Shown: one piece after another, positions 1-7,132 of the stretch
How the letters are laid out: each line of letters begins with the position of its first letter
Numbering within the stretch: position 1 is the stretch's first letter
Assembly (NCBI GenBank): GCA_947259235.1
Contig: CAMYLL010000033.1
Span: 1 to 13,678 of the forward strand
Direction of reading: 5' to 3'
DNA from: an uncultured Pseudodesulfovibrio sp.
GTDB taxonomy: Bacteria; Desulfobacterota; Desulfovibrionia; Desulfovibrionales; Desulfovibrionaceae
Length of the DNA: 13,678 nucleotides
Notes under the pieces: model-generated
Databases searched by the model: none
What the model saw: the letters and a program-made list of their open reading frames with translations, nothing else
What the model was told of the DNA's origin: nothing
Translations under genes and position numbers: made by a program

Positions 1-1
1 G

Positions 2-1966
2 GCGGACGAGATCGAAGGTCTGCCGGTGGTGCACGACATAGCCGACCTGCCGCGCGGGCTTGATCTGGCCGTCATCGCCGTGCCCCGGGAGCATGTGCTG
101 GCGTCCATAGAGGCGCTGGCAGGGATCAAGGCCCGGTCGGTCATCGTCATCACCGCCGGGTTCAAGGAGGTGGGCAAGGACGGGTATCATCTTGAGCAGG
201 AGATCAAGGCCCTGTGCGAGGCCAACGCCATGGCCATGCTCGGTCCCAACTGCCTGGGCATGATGAATCCCGCCAAGGGGGTCAACGCCTCCTTTGCCGC
301 GGGCCAGCCAAAGGCGGGGTCCATCGCCTTCTTTTCCCAGTCCGGCGCGCTGTGCGTCGCCATTCTCGACTGGGCCCTGGGCGAGAACATCGGCTTCTCC
401 AAGTTCATCAGCCTGGGCAACAAGGCGGGTATCGACGAGGCGGACATGCTCGGCTATCTGGACGGCGACGCCGACACCAAGGTCATCCTCGGCTATATCG
501 AGAACGTGGAGCACGGTGACGCCTTCCTCAGGCAGGCGCGCGCCGTGTGTCGCAACAAGCCGGTGATCATGATCAAGGCCGGAACCACGGCGGCGGGCGC
601 CAAGGCCGCGTCGTCGCACACCGGGGCCATCGCCGGGTCGGACCAGACCTACACCGCCGCCTTCCACCAGTCCGGGGTCATCCGGGTGGCCGATGTGGCC
701 ACGCTCTTCAACCTCGCCCAGGCCTTCTCCTCCCAGCCGCTGCCCAAGGGGCCGAACCTGGCTGTGGTCACCAACTCGGGCGGGCCGGGCATCCTCACGG
801 CAGACATAGCGGACCGCTCGCGGCTGACCGTGGCCGAGCTGTCCCAGCGCACCATCGCGCGGCTTCAGGAATTTCTGCCCAGCTACGCCGCCTTCTACAA
901 CCCGGTGGATATCGTCGGCGATGCCGACGCCGCGCGCTACCGCCGCACCCTCGACGTGGTGGCCGAGGACCCCATGGTCCACTCCCTGCTGGTGCTGCTC
1001 ACGCCCACGGCTTCGGTGGAGATAGAGAAGACCGCCGAGGCGGTCATCCACACGGCCAGGAAGTGCGGCAAGCCCGTTTTCGCCTGCTTCATGGGCAAGA
1101 CGCGGGTGGCCGGTGCGCGGGCCAAGCTCATGGAGGCCGGGATTCCCTGCTACGCCTTTCCCGAGCCCGCTGTCCGCTCCATCGAGAGCATGTACGAATA
1201 TTATTTGTGGAAGCACAGGCCAGAGCAGGTCTACGCGCGGTTCCCGTGCGACAAGGAGCAGGTCCTCAAGCTCATCCGCGAGCACGAGGAGCGCAACGAG
1301 CCGGAGATCGTCGAGTTCGAGGCCCAGGCTGTGCTCCGGGCCTACGGACTGCCCACGCCCAAGACCGTGCTGGCACGCTCCAGCGACGAGGCCGTGGCCG
1401 CGGCCGAAGAGATCGGCTATCCCGTGGTGCTCAAGATCGCCTCGCCGCACATCTCGCACAAGTCCGACGTGGGCGGCGTCAAGGTCAACCTGCGCGACGC
1501 GGGCGAGGTCATGCAGACCTTCAAGGACATCACTGCCCGGGCCCAGCGCATGCGCGACGACGCCTATATCGCGGGTTGCCTCGTGCAGGAGATGGCCCCT
1601 CCCGGGGTCAAGGAGGTCATCATCGGCTTCAAGCGCGACGAGCAGTTCGGGCCGATGCTCATGTTCGGGTTGGGCGGGATATACGTGGAGATCATGAAGG
1701 ACATCTCGTTCAAGCTCGCGCCCCTGTCGCGGCAGAACGCCTTCGAGATCGTGCGCGAGATCAAGTCCTACATGCTGCTGCGCGGGCTTCGCGGCGAGCC
1801 GCCGGTGAACTTCGCGGCCCTGGAAGAGATCATCCTGATCATGTCCCAGCTGGCCATGGATCTGCCCCAGGTATGGGAAGCCGAGTTCAACCCCGTGCTG
1901 ATCAACCATGAACGGGCCATGGTGGCCGACGTGCGCATGACCCTGCAGCTCAAGGACACCCACTAG
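2..1966 (+). CDS. ADP-forming acyl-CoA (acetate-CoA) ligase, fused alpha-beta type; 5' end missing
   Basis: This is a large ligase of the ADP-forming acetyl-CoA synthetase family, which interconverts acyl-CoA + ADP + Pi with the free acid + CoA + ATP in the cytoplasm. The frame is open to the left edge (reading ADEIEGLP before a GTG at 26), so the true start lies outside the window. Counting the GTG at 26 as residue 1, the order is: a Rossmann CoA-binding domain (rest of it, with AVIAVP and LGPNCLG, to about residue 95), a ligase-CoA region with the active-site histidine motif SSHTG (H198), and an ATP-grasp domain from about 430 to the end (VLKIASPHISHKSDVGGVKV, then VQEM). The chain ends soon after the ATP-grasp fold, so the GNAT acetyltransferase domain of Pka/Pat-type protein acylases is absent. 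That favours a metabolic ligase over a protein acetylase. The exact acyl substrate cannot be read from sequence. Confidence 0.9.
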   Translation, partial: ADEIEGLPVVHDIADLPRGLDLAVIAVPREHVLASIEALAGIKARSVIVITAGFKEVGKDGYHLEQEIKALCEANAMAMLGPNCLGMMNPAKGVNASFAAGQPKAGSIAFFSQSGALCVAILDWALGENIGFSKFISLGNKAGIDEADMLGYLDGDADTKVILGYIENVEHGDAFLRQARAVCRNKPVIMIKAGTTAAGAKAASSHTGAIAGSDQTYTAAFHQSGVIRVADVATLFNLAQAFSSQPLPKGPNLAVVTNSGGPGILTADIADRSRLTVAELSQRTIARLQEFLPSYAAFYNPVDIVGDADAARYRRTLDVVAEDPMVHSLLVLLTPTASVEIEKTAEAVIHTARKCGKPVFACFMGKTRVAGARAKLMEAGIPCYAFPEPAVRSIESMYEYYLWKHRPEQVYARFPCDKEQVLKLIREHEERNEPEIVEFEAQAVLRAYGLPTPKTVLARSSDEAVAAAEEIGYPVVLKIASPHISHKSDVGGVKVNLRDAGEVMQTFKDITARAQRMRDDAYIAGCLVQEMAPPGVKEVIIGFKRDEQFGPMLMFGLGGIYVEIMKDISFKLAPLSRQNAFEIVREIKSYMLLRGLRGEPPVNFAALEEIILIMSQLAMDLPQVWEAEFNPVLINHERAMVADVRMTLQLKDTH

Positions 1967-2093
1967 CCTTCGGGCGGTGCGCATCCGTCCGGCGTGTCCC
2001 GCCGCTGGCGGGGGGGGGCGCTGGAGCCATTCCAGCCGAGGTAATTGCGCAGCGGAAACCGCTGTTCCGTCGGCGCGCGCCGGATGAGGCGGG
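1967..2093. other. Convergent intergenic spacer with three small hairpins and a G9 run
   Basis: This gap lies between two genes that converge. It holds three perfect inverted repeats: CCCGCC-gct-GGCGGG at 1998-2012, CTGGA-gccat-TCCAG at 2021-2035, and CAGCGG-aaa-CCGCTG at 2050-2064. A run of nine G occupies 2010-2018. None of the hairpins is followed by a clear T tract on either strand, so they may help end transcription but are not classic intrinsic terminators. Confidence 0.5.
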
Positions 2094-2297
2094 CTACGCC
2101 TGCTTCCTGCGCAGTGACGTGACGGCCTCGCCGCCTATCCCCCAATTGTCTGTTTCCACCTCGTCGATGATGACGAAGGTTGTGGCCGGGTTCTTGCCCA
2201 GCACGTCGGCGAGCAGGTCGGTGACGCCTGCGATCAGGCGCTGCTTCTGCTCGGTGGTCGCGCCCTCGTTGGTGATGCGGATATTGACGAACGGCAT
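2094..2297 (-). CDS. Small 4-oxalocrotonate tautomerase-family protein
   Basis: A 67-residue protein of the tautomerase superfamily, whose members use the N-terminal proline, exposed after Met removal, as the general base for keto-enol tautomerisation. The product begins MPFVNIRIT and contains NPATTFVIIDEV and the NWGIGG motif typical of one small-tautomerase subfamily. The ATG at 2297 is chosen because it puts Pro directly after Met and has a GGGAG ribosome site 5 nt upstream. The same frame is open to 2543, but that extension is uncharacteristic sequence and would bury the catalytic proline. Counting Pro as 1, positions 11 and 39, which are arginines in canonical 4-oxalocrotonate tautomerase, are Gly and Thr here, so activity on oxalocrotonate is doubtful. 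The gene stands alone, convergent with the upstream ligase gene and divergent from hmc. The natural substrate is unknown. Confidence 0.88.
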   Translation of the reverse strand: MPFVNIRITNEGATTEQKQRLIAGVTDLLADVLGKNPATTFVIIDEVETDNWGIGGEAVTSLRRKQA

Positions 2298-2436
2298 GGA
2301 GTCTCCCTGTGCTGTTGGTGGGGCGGAGCGTATTCTCATCAGCCCCGGTCTATGGGCGACCATACCCCAGCCACCGGGACAATTCCAAGCCAGAATCTCC
2401 AGCCATGCCGACCACGCTGGGCAGGCGAGGCCGGGC

Positions 2437-2456
2437 AAACGGTCCGTTTTTATAAT
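2437..2456 (+). promoter_or_regulatory. 13-bp palindrome abutting a perfect TATAAT box
   Basis: AAACGG-T-CCGTTT at 2437-2449 is a perfect inverted repeat, followed one base later by TATAAT at 2451-2456. The TATAAT is a consensus sigma-70 -10 box. No good -35 hexamer lies 16-18 nt upstream, so activity would need an activator or the box is coincidental. The palindrome overlaps where a -10/spacer operator would sit. Confidence 0.25.
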
Positions 2457-2599
2457 TCCTCCTTTTCCGATAGGGAAATACCCTCGGCGATAATTGCTCA
2501 TTGGATGTTCGAAATGGCACGAAGAGTTATTCGTTTTACGCAACCTACCGATAGATCAGCTGTAATTTTGAAAGCGCATATTAAATCCCCTCAAATGAC

Positions 2600-2628
2600 T
2601 TGACGCAATTTTATTGGTTATATACCAA
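2600..2628 (+). promoter_or_regulatory. Candidate hmc promoter: TTGACG -35 overlapped downstream by a palindromic operator
   Basis: TTGACG at 2600-2605 differs from the -35 consensus at one base. Downstream hexamers TATACC (15-nt spacer) or TACCAA (17-nt spacer) could act as a weak -10. The perfect 15-bp palindrome TTGGT-TATAT-ACCAA (2614-2628) covers this -10 region, so a bound protein could block RNA polymerase. It is the best promoter-like sequence in the region before hmcA, but the -10 match is poor and the site lies about 475 nt from the start codon. Confidence 0.33.
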
Positions 2629-2643
2629 CACCTGAAACAATCT

Positions 2644-2658
2644 ATACTAAGTCAGTAT
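2644..2658. promoter_or_regulatory. Second 15-bp palindrome upstream of hmcA
   Basis: ATACT-AAGTC-AGTAT is a perfect inverted repeat with 5-bp arms and a 5-bp spacer, the same geometry as the palindrome at 2614-2628. The two centres are 30 bp apart, close to three helical turns, so dimers on both sites would lie on nearly the same face of the DNA. The arm sequences differ, so they need not bind the same protein. Confidence 0.3.
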
Positions 2659-3102
2659 GGATACCGGGCTTGGGGCAAAGGCGGGCGGATACGGCCGCTT
2701 TTAAGCTCGGGTCGCGAAAACGGCTCTGACAGAGGGTTCGCAGCTGTGCGAGCGCTGTCCGGGGTGGTCGGATCGCGATGCGGCGCGCGCGGGGGGATTT
2801 CATACCTGCGCGGGTTGCGATTTTGGATATGGGTGCTTCCCGAGGGAGCGTTCGGACCGTCCGGAAGGACTGGCTCCGGCGTTGATCCTTATGGAAGCAG
2901 CCGGGTTTTATGAGGGGCTCGTTGCACTAACGCTTCCCGCGTATTGCTACAACCCGAGAGACGTTCCCGAGGCTTGCCGGGCGAATCCGTTCGCCATGGC
3001 TGGTCTTGGGCGAGCCGTGCGTCATGTTGGCCGCGGTCGCGCCGGGGATAGTCCGGTTGGAGAAGGTGCACAGTATTCCACCAACTTATCAAGGAATGCG
3101 TT

Positions 3103-4683
3103 ATGGAGAAAGGAAGAAGACTGCTATTTTGGGCTGGAATCCTTTTCGTGTTCGCCGCGACATCGATTGTCTGTCTGGAGGCTCAAGGAATTGACGCGCG
3201 GGCTGATGCCCCCGCTTCGGTCCGGGTCGACCTGGTGACCATCGACACGCTGGCGAGCTACGAGAAGCTTGAACTGCCCGAGGTGACCTTCTATCACGAC
3301 AAGCACACCGACGCCCTGGCCAAACAGGGCAAGGACTGTGCGAGTTGTCACAAGAAGGACGCCGATGGAAAACTGTCCACCAAATTCATGCGTCTCGCGG
3401 ACGAGAATGCCGGGAAGATCAAGGAAATTTACCACAGCGGGTGCATAGGCTGTCACCAGTCCATGGCCGACGCCGGTCAGGAGACCGGACCGCTGGACGG
3501 ACAGTGCCGCTCCTGTCACACCGACAAGAAGCAGGAGACCGCATGGAAAGAGATTTCCATGGACAAGTCCCTGCACGCCACTCACGTCAAGGCCACCGGC
3601 GGCGACGAGAAGTGCGGCACGTGTCATCACCAGTATGACGCTACCCTGAAGAAGACCATCGAGGTCAAGGGCAAGGAAGACAACTGTCGCGACTGCCACC
3701 TCTCCCAGCCGGCCGAGAACGCCGAAGGGGTGATGGTTTCCTCCTACTCGCAGTCCGCCCACGCCAAGTGCGTTTCCTGCCATCAGGAGTTTGCGGAAAA
3801 GAAGAAGGACACCGGCCCCATCTCCTGCGCCGGATGTCACTCTGCCGAAGCACAGGCCAAGATCAAGGTCGTCAAGGATGCGCCCCGCCTCAAGCGCGGC
3901 CAGCCTGATGCCACCCTGCTTGTGGCCATGGCCGACGGCAAGGCCCGTGCAAACATCGGCCCGGTCGCCTTCGACCACCTCAAGCACGAGACCGCCCTCA
4001 ACGACTGCCGCTCCTGCCACGTGGGCAAGGGGTCCATGGACGGCAAGTTCTTTGAGCTGGCCGGAGACATGCACCTGCGCACCAACATGCAGGGCTGCAT
4101 CGGCTGCCACGAGACCAAGCAGGAAGAGCCGGTGTGTGCCGGTTGTCACTCCCAGATGCCTGTCAACGCCGCGCCGAGCAAGACCTCCTGCGCCAAGTGT
4201 CACGACGAATCCCTCAAGGAACTCTACGCCGACGGCGTTGTTCCCGCCAAGGAAGTCATCGCCGCCAAGGCCGCCGAGCTGGTCGCCGCCCGCGACATGC
4301 GCGTCATGACCATTACCGACGAGGACATCCCGGAGACCGTGGTCATCGGTTCGCTGTCCGCCACCTATGAGCCCAGCAAGCTGCCTCACCGCAAGATCGT
4401 CAAGCGGCTGATCAAGGACATGCAGGGCAACAACCTGGCGGGCTACTTCCATGGGCAGGATACGCTCATGTGTCAGGGCTGCCACCACAACAGCCCGGCT
4501 TCCAAGACCCCGCCCAAGTGCGGAAGCTGTCACGGCGCGCCCTTTGATCCGGCCACTCCGGACAGGCCGGGCCTGAAAGCCGCCTACCATGGCCAGTGCA
4601 TGAGCTGCCACACCGCAATGAAGCTTGAGAAGCCCGATTCCAGGGGCTGCGGTGATGCAGAAGGCTGTCACAAGAAGAAGTAA
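3103..4683 (+). CDS. hmcA: HmcA, high-molecular-weight multiheme cytochrome c (15 heme motifs)
   Basis: This is the periplasmic electron-entry subunit of the Hmc complex, 526 residues long. A Sec signal peptide (KGRR, then a hydrophobic stretch to about residue 24) precedes the mature part. CXXCH heme motifs begin at residues 79, 114, 135, 171, 195, 223, 242, 302, 332, 345, 363, 457, 473 and 499. A fifteenth, with unusual CX5CH spacing, runs from C516 to H523 just before the C-terminal KKK. The spacing groups as 3+4+4+4, matching four cytochrome c3-like modules, with F-x-H-x-x-H ligand motifs as in class III c3 (for example before hemes 1 and 8). The D. vulgaris protein is described as having 16 hemes; here the 89-residue linker between hemes 11 and 12 has no motif. 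AAGGA lies 7 nt before the ATG. hmcB follows after 35 nt. Confidence 0.95.
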   Translation: MEKGRRLLFWAGILFVFAATSIVCLEAQGIDARADAPASVRVDLVTIDTLASYEKLELPEVTFYHDKHTDALAKQGKDCASCHKKDADGKLSTKFMRLADENAGKIKEIYHSGCIGCHQSMADAGQETGPLDGQCRSCHTDKKQETAWKEISMDKSLHATHVKATGGDEKCGTCHHQYDATLKKTIEVKGKEDNCRDCHLSQPAENAEGVMVSSYSQSAHAKCVSCHQEFAEKKKDTGPISCAGCHSAEAQAKIKVVKDAPRLKRGQPDATLLVAMADGKARANIGPVAFDHLKHETALNDCRSCHVGKGSMDGKFFELAGDMHLRTNMQGCIGCHETKQEEPVCAGCHSQMPVNAAPSKTSCAKCHDESLKELYADGVVPAKEVIAAKAAELVAARDMRVMTITDEDIPETVVIGSLSATYEPSKLPHRKIVKRLIKDMQGNNLAGYFHGQDTLMCQGCHHNSPASKTPPKCGSCHGAPFDPATPDRPGLKAAYHGQCMSCHTAMKLEKPDSRGCGDAEGCHKKK

Positions 4684-4718
4684 TCCGAACCCGGTGAAAA
4701 TACACTAGGAGTCAGTCC

Positions 4719-5783
4719 ATGAAACGAAGAAACTTCCTCGGCCTGATGGGAGCGGCGGGTATCTCCGCAACGCTTGCCACCGAGGCTCAAGCCGGTGGAA
4801 ACATACACTTTGAAGGCTACCCGGGAAGCAAGGGCGTTCTTTTCGACGCCACCCGCTGCATCGGCTGTCGCAAATGCGAGGTCGGCTGCAACGAGGTCAA
4901 CAACCTTCCCAAGCCCGCGAAGCCCTTTGACGATCTCACGGTGCTCGATACCGAGCGGCGTACGCAGAACGAGGCGTACACCGTGGTCAACAAATACGTG
5001 CAGGAAGACGGCACGACCGTGTTCAGGAAGATCCAGTGCATGCATTGCCTGGAGCCTTCCTGCGCCTCGGCCTGCTTCGTCTCGGCCTTTGCCAAGCAGC
5101 CCTCCGGCGCGGTGACGTACGACGAGTCCGTCTGCGTCGGCTGCCGCTACTGCATGGTGGCCTGCCCGTTCGAGATCCCCACGTATACATACAACGATCC
5201 CATCACCCCCAAGGTGGTCAAGTGTGATCTGTGCGACGCGAACATCAAGGCCGGCCGTATCGCCGTGCCCGGGTGCGTCAGCAAGTGTCCCAAAGAGGCC
5301 CTGATCTTCGGCGAGCGCGATGAACTGCTCAAGATCGCCCGCAACCGCATCGAGGCCGCCCCGGACAAATACTTGGATCACATCTACGGCGAGCGCGAGA
5401 TGGGCGGCACAAGCTGGCTCTATCTCTCGGGTGTGCCGTTCAAGCAGATCGGCATGCGCGAGGATCTGGGCGTCCAGTCCGGTCCCGAGCTGACCTCCGG
5501 CGCCCTGTCCGTGGTCGCCATGGTTCCCGCCCTGTGGCCCCTGCTCCTGGCAGGCGTCTACGGCATGACCAAGCGCACGGACAAGATCAACAAGAAAGAA
5601 AAGGCCGACGCAGTCGCCGAAGCCATAGCCACCACGCAGGACAAGGCCAAGGCCGACCTCAAGACCGCCATGGAGCGTGCTCAGGCGGACAAGGAAGCCA
5701 CAGTCAAGCGTGAAGTCGCCAAAGCCCTCGAGGAAGCCGCCAAGGCTGCCGAGGAAGGCGAAAAGGAAGAGGAGGGCGCGTAA
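4719..5783 (+). CDS. hmcB: HmcB, Tat-exported membrane-anchored ferredoxin-like subunit with four [4Fe-4S] sites
   Basis: This 354-residue iron-sulfur protein probably carries electrons between HmcA and the membrane subunits. The N-terminus KRRNFLG plus a hydrophobic stretch is a twin-arginine signal, with a likely cut after A25 (AQA). Sixteen cysteines make four cluster sets: C47/50/53/57, C107/110/115/119, C139/142/145/149 and C169/172/186/190, the usual pattern of NrfC/DmsB/HmcB-type proteins. One transmembrane helix lies at about 262-284. It is followed by a 70-residue, Ala/Lys/Glu-rich tail (285-354) that looks helical or coiled-coil and should lie in the cytoplasm if the clusters are periplasmic. 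AGGAG precedes the ATG. The stop codon TAA is immediately followed by the hmcC ATG, indicating tight translational coupling. Confidence 0.95.
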   Translation: MKRRNFLGLMGAAGISATLATEAQAGGNIHFEGYPGSKGVLFDATRCIGCRKCEVGCNEVNNLPKPAKPFDDLTVLDTERRTQNEAYTVVNKYVQEDGTTVFRKIQCMHCLEPSCASACFVSAFAKQPSGAVTYDESVCVGCRYCMVACPFEIPTYTYNDPITPKVVKCDLCDANIKAGRIAVPGCVSKCPKEALIFGERDELLKIARNRIEAAPDKYLDHIYGEREMGGTSWLYLSGVPFKQIGMREDLGVQSGPELTSGALSVVAMVPALWPLLLAGVYGMTKRTDKINKKEKADAVAEAIATTQDKAKADLKTAMERAQADKEATVKREVAKALEEAAKAAEEGEKEEEGA

Positions 5784-6953
5784 ATGACTACCGAAGCCAT
5801 CTCCAAGAAATCACTGTTCACCCCGTTTAACGTCATTGCCGGGCTGATCCTGGCCCTGGGCGCCGTCCTCACGGTCTGGCGCTTCACGCAGGGCCTTGGC
5901 GCGGTGACCAACCTCGACAACAACAACCCCTGGGGCATCTGGATCGGGTTCGACCTGCTCTGTGGTGTCGCCCTGGCCGCCGGTGGCTACGTCACCTCCT
6001 CGGCCGTCTACCTCTTCGGCATGAAGAAGCACCACGCCGCCGTGCGCCCGGCCATCCTGACCGCGTTCCTCGGCTACCTCTTCGTCGTTGTCGCTCTGAA
6101 CTACGACCTGGGCCGTCCCCTGCGTCTGCCTTATCCCTTCGTGGTCCAGTCCGGTACGACCTCCATGCTCTTTGAAGTGGGCTTGTGCGTCGCCCTGTAT
6201 CTGACGGTCCTGTTCCTGGAGTTCTCGCCCGCCGCCCTTGAGTGGCTGGGCTACAAGCGCCTGCGCAACACGATCCACAAGTGCACCATCGCCCTGACCA
6301 TCTTCGGCGTCGTGCTCTCCACCCTGCATCAGTCCTCGCTGGGCGCGTTGTACCTCATCGCCCCGAGCAAGCTGCATCCGCTGTGGTACTCCACCTACCT
6401 GCCGACCTTCTTCTTCGTCTCGTCGGCCGCGGCGGGCATGTCCATGGTCATGCTCGAAGGGTGGCTCTCCCACAAGCCGTTCCACAACGTCATGAGCGAT
6501 GAATACCTCGGCCAGCACGACGACCTCTACTACGGATTCGCCAAGGGCGCGTCCTGGGTCCTGCTCGGTTACGTCTTCATCAAGGTCATCGGCGTGGCCG
6601 TGGACAACGAGTGGAGCATGCTGGCTTCCGGCTGGGGCCAGTGGTTCCTCTTCGAGCTCCTGGGCTTTGCGCTCCTTCCCTCGCTGCTCTACGCCATCGG
6701 CGCGCGCGAGCGGAACCTCAAGCTCATCCGCTGGACCGCGCTGCTGACCGTTGTGGGCATCGTCCTCAACCGTCTCAACGTGTCCCTCATCGCCTTCAAC
6801 TACCACCTGCCCTCCGAGATGCGCTACTTCCCGAGCTGGCAGGAGGTCGGTGTCACCCTGTTTGTGTGCACCATGCTCGTCGTAACCTTCAAGTTCATCG
6901 TCACTCGGATGCCGATCTTCTACGATCACCCCGAGTACAAGGATGAGCACTAA
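5784..6953 (+). CDS. hmcC: HmcC, NrfD/HybB-type polytopic membrane subunit
   Basis: A 389-residue integral membrane protein of the NrfD (polysulfide reductase C) family, the partner of ferredoxin-like subunits in many membrane oxidoreductases and a likely quinone-interacting or electron-relaying element. About ten hydrophobic helices can be counted, at roughly 15-35, 52-78, 88-108, 125-148, 170-193, 205-232, 250-270, 285-305, 312-335 and 350-372. Family-like features include PWGIWIGFD after helix 1 and LHQSSLGALYL in helix 5. No heme- or cluster-binding cysteine motif is present, as expected. The start codon directly abuts the hmcB stop, and GGAGG lies inside the end of hmcB. The gene is followed 20 nt later by hmcD. 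Confidence 0.95.
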   Translation: MTTEAISKKSLFTPFNVIAGLILALGAVLTVWRFTQGLGAVTNLDNNNPWGIWIGFDLLCGVALAAGGYVTSSAVYLFGMKKHHAAVRPAILTAFLGYLFVVVALNYDLGRPLRLPYPFVVQSGTTSMLFEVGLCVALYLTVLFLEFSPAALEWLGYKRLRNTIHKCTIALTIFGVVLSTLHQSSLGALYLIAPSKLHPLWYSTYLPTFFFVSSAAAGMSMVMLEGWLSHKPFHNVMSDEYLGQHDDLYYGFAKGASWVLLGYVFIKVIGVAVDNEWSMLASGWGQWFLFELLGFALLPSLLYAIGARERNLKLIRWTALLTVVGIVLNRLNVSLIAFNYHLPSEMRYFPSWQEVGVTLFVCTMLVVTFKFIVTRMPIFYDHPEYKDEH

Positions 6954-6973
6954 ACCCTGGGAGGACGGGAAAC

Positions 6974-7105
6974 ATGCATCAGATATTCTACACCCTTCAG
7001 GATTTCATGCTCTACACCAAGGGGTGGGCATACATCCTCATGGGCACGTCCCTGGTGGTTTTCGTGGCCTACTGGAAGTTCCTCTTCGGCAGGGACAAAG
7101 ATTAA
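6974..7105 (+). CDS. hmcD: HmcD, 43-residue single-span membrane subunit
   Basis: A short gene running from ATG at 6974 to TAA at 7103-7105 and encoding 43 residues. The product has one transmembrane helix (WAYILMGTSLVVFVAYWKFL, about residues 18-37) followed by a short charged tail, GRDKD. GGGAGGA about 10 nt upstream is a strong ribosome site. Its place between hmcC and hmcE, its size and its single span match HmcD of the D. vulgaris hmc operon, a very small hydrophobic subunit with no known cofactor that presumably stabilises the membrane part. It overlaps no other real gene: 20 nt separate it from hmcC and 27 nt from hmcE. Confidence 0.88.
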   Translation: MHQIFYTLQDFMLYTKGWAYILMGTSLVVFVAYWKFLFGRDKD

Positions 7106-7132
7106 CAGGTCATAAGATACGAGGAGTATACA

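Larger units (their letters stand above)
2298..3102. other. 805-nt gene-free region upstream of the hmc operon
   Basis: No convincing gene is visible. The left part (2298-2430) is ordinary GC-rich sequence and would hold the promoter of the reverse-strand tautomerase gene. From about 2440 to 2660 the DNA is clearly AT-rich and carries several short palindromes and a promoter-like site. From about 2660 to 3090 it is GC-rich again, with several small hairpins, for example GGCGAA-tccg-TTCGCC at 2980-2995 and TCGCA-gctg-TGCGA near 2738-2751. Frames in the GC-rich part are open for up to about 100 codons, but they have no ribosome site and no recognisable protein. If transcription starts near 2630, the hmcA mRNA has a leader of about 470 nt. 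Confidence 0.6.

Noticed and set aside
547..1911. A 454-codon forward frame inside the acyl-CoA ligase gene
   Set aside because: An Arg/Gly/Pro/His-rich out-of-frame shadow of the ligase with no domain content.
2010..2018. G9 homopolymer as a phase-variation switch
   Set aside because: It lies between two convergent gene ends, outside any coding frame or promoter that I can identify.
2516..2533. TGGCACG at 2516 as a sigma-54 promoter
   Set aside because: The -24 half is perfect, but no GC-containing -12 element follows at the required spacing.
2298..2543. N-terminal extension of the tautomerase to the upstream Met at 2543
   Set aside because: It would bury the catalytic Pro, has no family similarity, and the internal ATG has its own ribosome site.
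2614..3238. Forward open frames of about 100 codons between 2614 and 3238
   Set aside because: No ribosome site, no recognisable protein, and the second overlaps the hmcA signal-peptide region in another frame.
3124..4671. A 515-codon reverse-strand frame opposite hmcA
   Set aside because: It lies wholly inside hmcA, has no ribosome site or recognisable domain, and the forward frame has 15 heme motifs.
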